NCBI GenBank assembly: GCA_021234155.1
Contig: JAJEKV010000087.1
Span: 4,261,242 to 4,325,241, forward strand
Source: Isoetes taiwanensis
Taxonomy: Eukaryota; Streptophyta; Lycopodiopsida; Isoetales; Isoetaceae
Direction of reading: 5' to 3'
DNA length: 64,000 bases
Position numbers and translations under genes: made by a program. The notes under the pieces were generated by a model, which was given only the letters and a program-made list of their open reading frames with translations, was not told the origin of the DNA and made no database searches. Within the stretch, counting starts at the first letter, position 1. The number at the start of each line of letters is the position of its first letter. This document shows, in pieces, positions 62,474 to 64,000 of this stretch.

Positions 62474-63185
62474 GGGTCCACATTGTGGACTCTCTTGCAA
62501 AAAAATCCCGAACCGACCCAAACCCCAAAACACATGTACCACAAAAGTTATGTCCCTTATCCTTCATTCCTACTATTGTTGGACAAGATTCCAAATAAAA
62601 TCCGACAAAACCTGCAAGACAACGATAATAGTCACATGTAGCGATCACATGGGTAAGTTTTTCTGCGAGGGCTGAAGCCTTGCTGACCTATTTAGTGTGG
62701 AAATTTTTCTATCAGGTCTGCTGAATTCACCGGACGTGTTAAGCACTGCCTCAGCCGGGCACAAAATTCCGACTCAGCGCTCGCGCCGCGATGCTGAATA
62801 AAATTTTTTAAGCTGCTGATAAACGGCCCAGCGCTGTCTCAGCGCTGGAAAAAAAGTTCTTCATGTGAACGGCCCAACAGGGACAATGGAAATGAAGAGC
62901 AGACCAAAAAAAATCAAGGTGGAGGTGGAGATGGGCAAACAATGGGCACATAACGAGTGGACAGGACGGGTACTGTCCCGTGGACCCATGCAGCTCTTCC
63001 GTGTTGCCACCCATCAACCGGGGCACAACCATGTTCTATTAATAGCAACAAAAAAGAACGTGGTGATATGTTTTCAAATAAAAACATGGGTCAGCAGTGT
63101 TCAACTCTTTTCAAGTTTGAATTTCTCTCCAGGGCTGAGATTGCATAATGTCCCAATTTGGGAGCAGCTCTCATAACACACTGAG
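62474..63185. other. Intergenic stretch, nothing recognised
   Basis: A GC-richer patch at 62,740-62,850 repeats CAGCGCT and CTCAGCGCT. Short frames on both strands look like chance. Confidence 0.35.
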
Positions 63186-63211
63186 AAACCCATTTGTATA
63201 AAAGGATATAA

Positions 63212-63217
63212 TTTATT
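63212..63217 (-). terminator. Candidate polyadenylation signal AATAAA
   Basis: AATAAA on the minus strand, about 580 bp after the stop codon of the right-edge exon. Position and orientation fit, but such hexamers are common in AT-rich DNA. Confidence 0.35.
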
Positions 63218-63796
63218 CATGAAACAATCAAAGACGAGCCATTTATATGATATCTGAACCAATTCATGGTTATCCATGTGTGATTAATCAAATTTCTCAA
63301 ATGTCCAGCTTTTGATAATGGTCTGCACTATCCGCTGAGAAAGGCTTGATAAATAATAACCACCAACACAATGCCTTCTACTGAGATCACGCTGCTTGCA
63401 ACCATATGACTAAATACTCCTTTCCTAATTTTATGGTTGCATCGTATAATTCTTGGGACCACAATCCTTCATATCTTCCCATCTCAGCGGAGCAATAATA
63501 ACATAGCCCTGACTCTGGTTACCAAACAAACCGCGCCAGCTCTTTATTAACATGTGTTCCAAAAACTTCGCAATGAGCATCCTAATATGGGTAAAAATCA
63601 GAATCTATATACAATCCAAGTAACAGTTGGTACTGTCAGGCGCCTTGAATTTCAACAGTAAAGTCCAGTCTTGTTACACTGCTGCAAAATTTATGGCCTG
63701 TGAATGTACATTCTTGACAATATGCTTTACAAGGAGCATTTCCACCAACTAGAGCTGTTAGGAAATAACTGGCCATCATCTCCTAGAACGATACAC

Positions 63797-63958
63797 TTAT
63801 CCAACATTTTGCAGTTTGCATTTGTTACTGCTAGCCTGTTTCTTCCGCCTCCTTGACCTCCTTATAAATATATCATCAATGCCATTTAGCTGAATGCCTT
63901 TCTGTGGAAGAGTATGTTCCAGCATACTTTCATCTTTTTCATACTCAGCAAAATTACC
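63797..63958 (-). CDS. Probable last coding exon of a gene entering from the right
   Basis: On the minus strand an acceptor AAAACAG at 63,965-63,959 precedes an open frame of 53 codons that starts GNFAEYEKDESMLEH and ends with TAA at 63,799-63,797. Residues 33-40 of this exon (RRSRRRKK) form a basic cluster like a nuclear signal. The family is not recognised. Downstream on the minus strand, AATAAA at 63,217-63,212 fits a polyadenylation signal and would give a 3' UTR of about 600 bp. The upstream exons lie outside the window, so the frame (taken as phase 0) cannot be tested. Confidence 0.45.
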   Translation of the reverse strand, partial: GNFAEYEKDESMLEHTLPQKGIQLNGIDDIFIRRSRRRKKQASSNKCKLQNVG

Positions 63959-64000
63959 CTGTTTTATATTAATGATGAGATTTGAACAAATAAGCTTTCG

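Overview
The window reads as nuclear DNA of a land plant with a repeat-rich genome. The evidence is a spliced gene for a mitochondrial family-2 aldehyde dehydrogenase, an intronless OVATE-domain gene (a plant-specific family), a Ty3/gypsy remnant with the usual plant primer-binding site TGGTATCAGAGC, and several LINE fragments. Only two complete genes and one probable terminal exon can be supported in 64 kb, which suggests a large, gene-poor genome. The species cannot be named from the sequence alone.

Layout. (1) About 62-21,080: a tandem satellite of 54 units, base unit about 372 bp, mean spacing about 387 bp, with both edges inside the window. On the minus strand each unit carries a degenerate tRNA-like stretch with a perfect pol III box B. 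One block of the unit, rich in CG, varies strongly from copy to copy; in some units it looks like two offset copies interleaved. (2) 21,080-25,290: a decayed Ty3/gypsy element on the minus strand (LTR, primer-binding site, gag- and protease-like remains), cut off at the satellite edge. (3) 25,290-35,000: LINE remains with a nested second LINE end, a small inverted-repeat element and several short local duplications, with no recognisable gene. (4) 35,205-36,338: OVATE family gene on the plus strand. (5) 38,491-43,352: the aldehyde dehydrogenase gene on the minus strand, 11 exons giving 539 residues, apparently intact. (6) 43,560-54,050: a diverged direct segmental duplication (copy A about 43,560-49,385, copy B about 50,930-54,045). 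The copies differ by clean insertions, so one serves as the empty site for the other: a LINE in B, and in A a 1.9-kb inverted-repeat element with an internal reading frame and a 183-bp element with 9-bp target duplications. (7) 54,700-62,470: a 5'-truncated poly-A LINE, a Harbinger-like element (TAA duplication), a hAT-like element (8-bp duplication), short tandem repeats and a second LTR-like block. (8) 63,190-63,958: probable last exon and 3' UTR of a minus-strand gene that enters from the right.

The genes do not form a pathway. The aldehyde dehydrogenase should act in the mitochondrial matrix, oxidising aldehydes with NAD; the OVATE protein should act as a transcriptional regulator. Everything else is repeat biology, and the satellite is the most unusual object. 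Part of its variability may be a sequence-assembly effect, stated in the findings.
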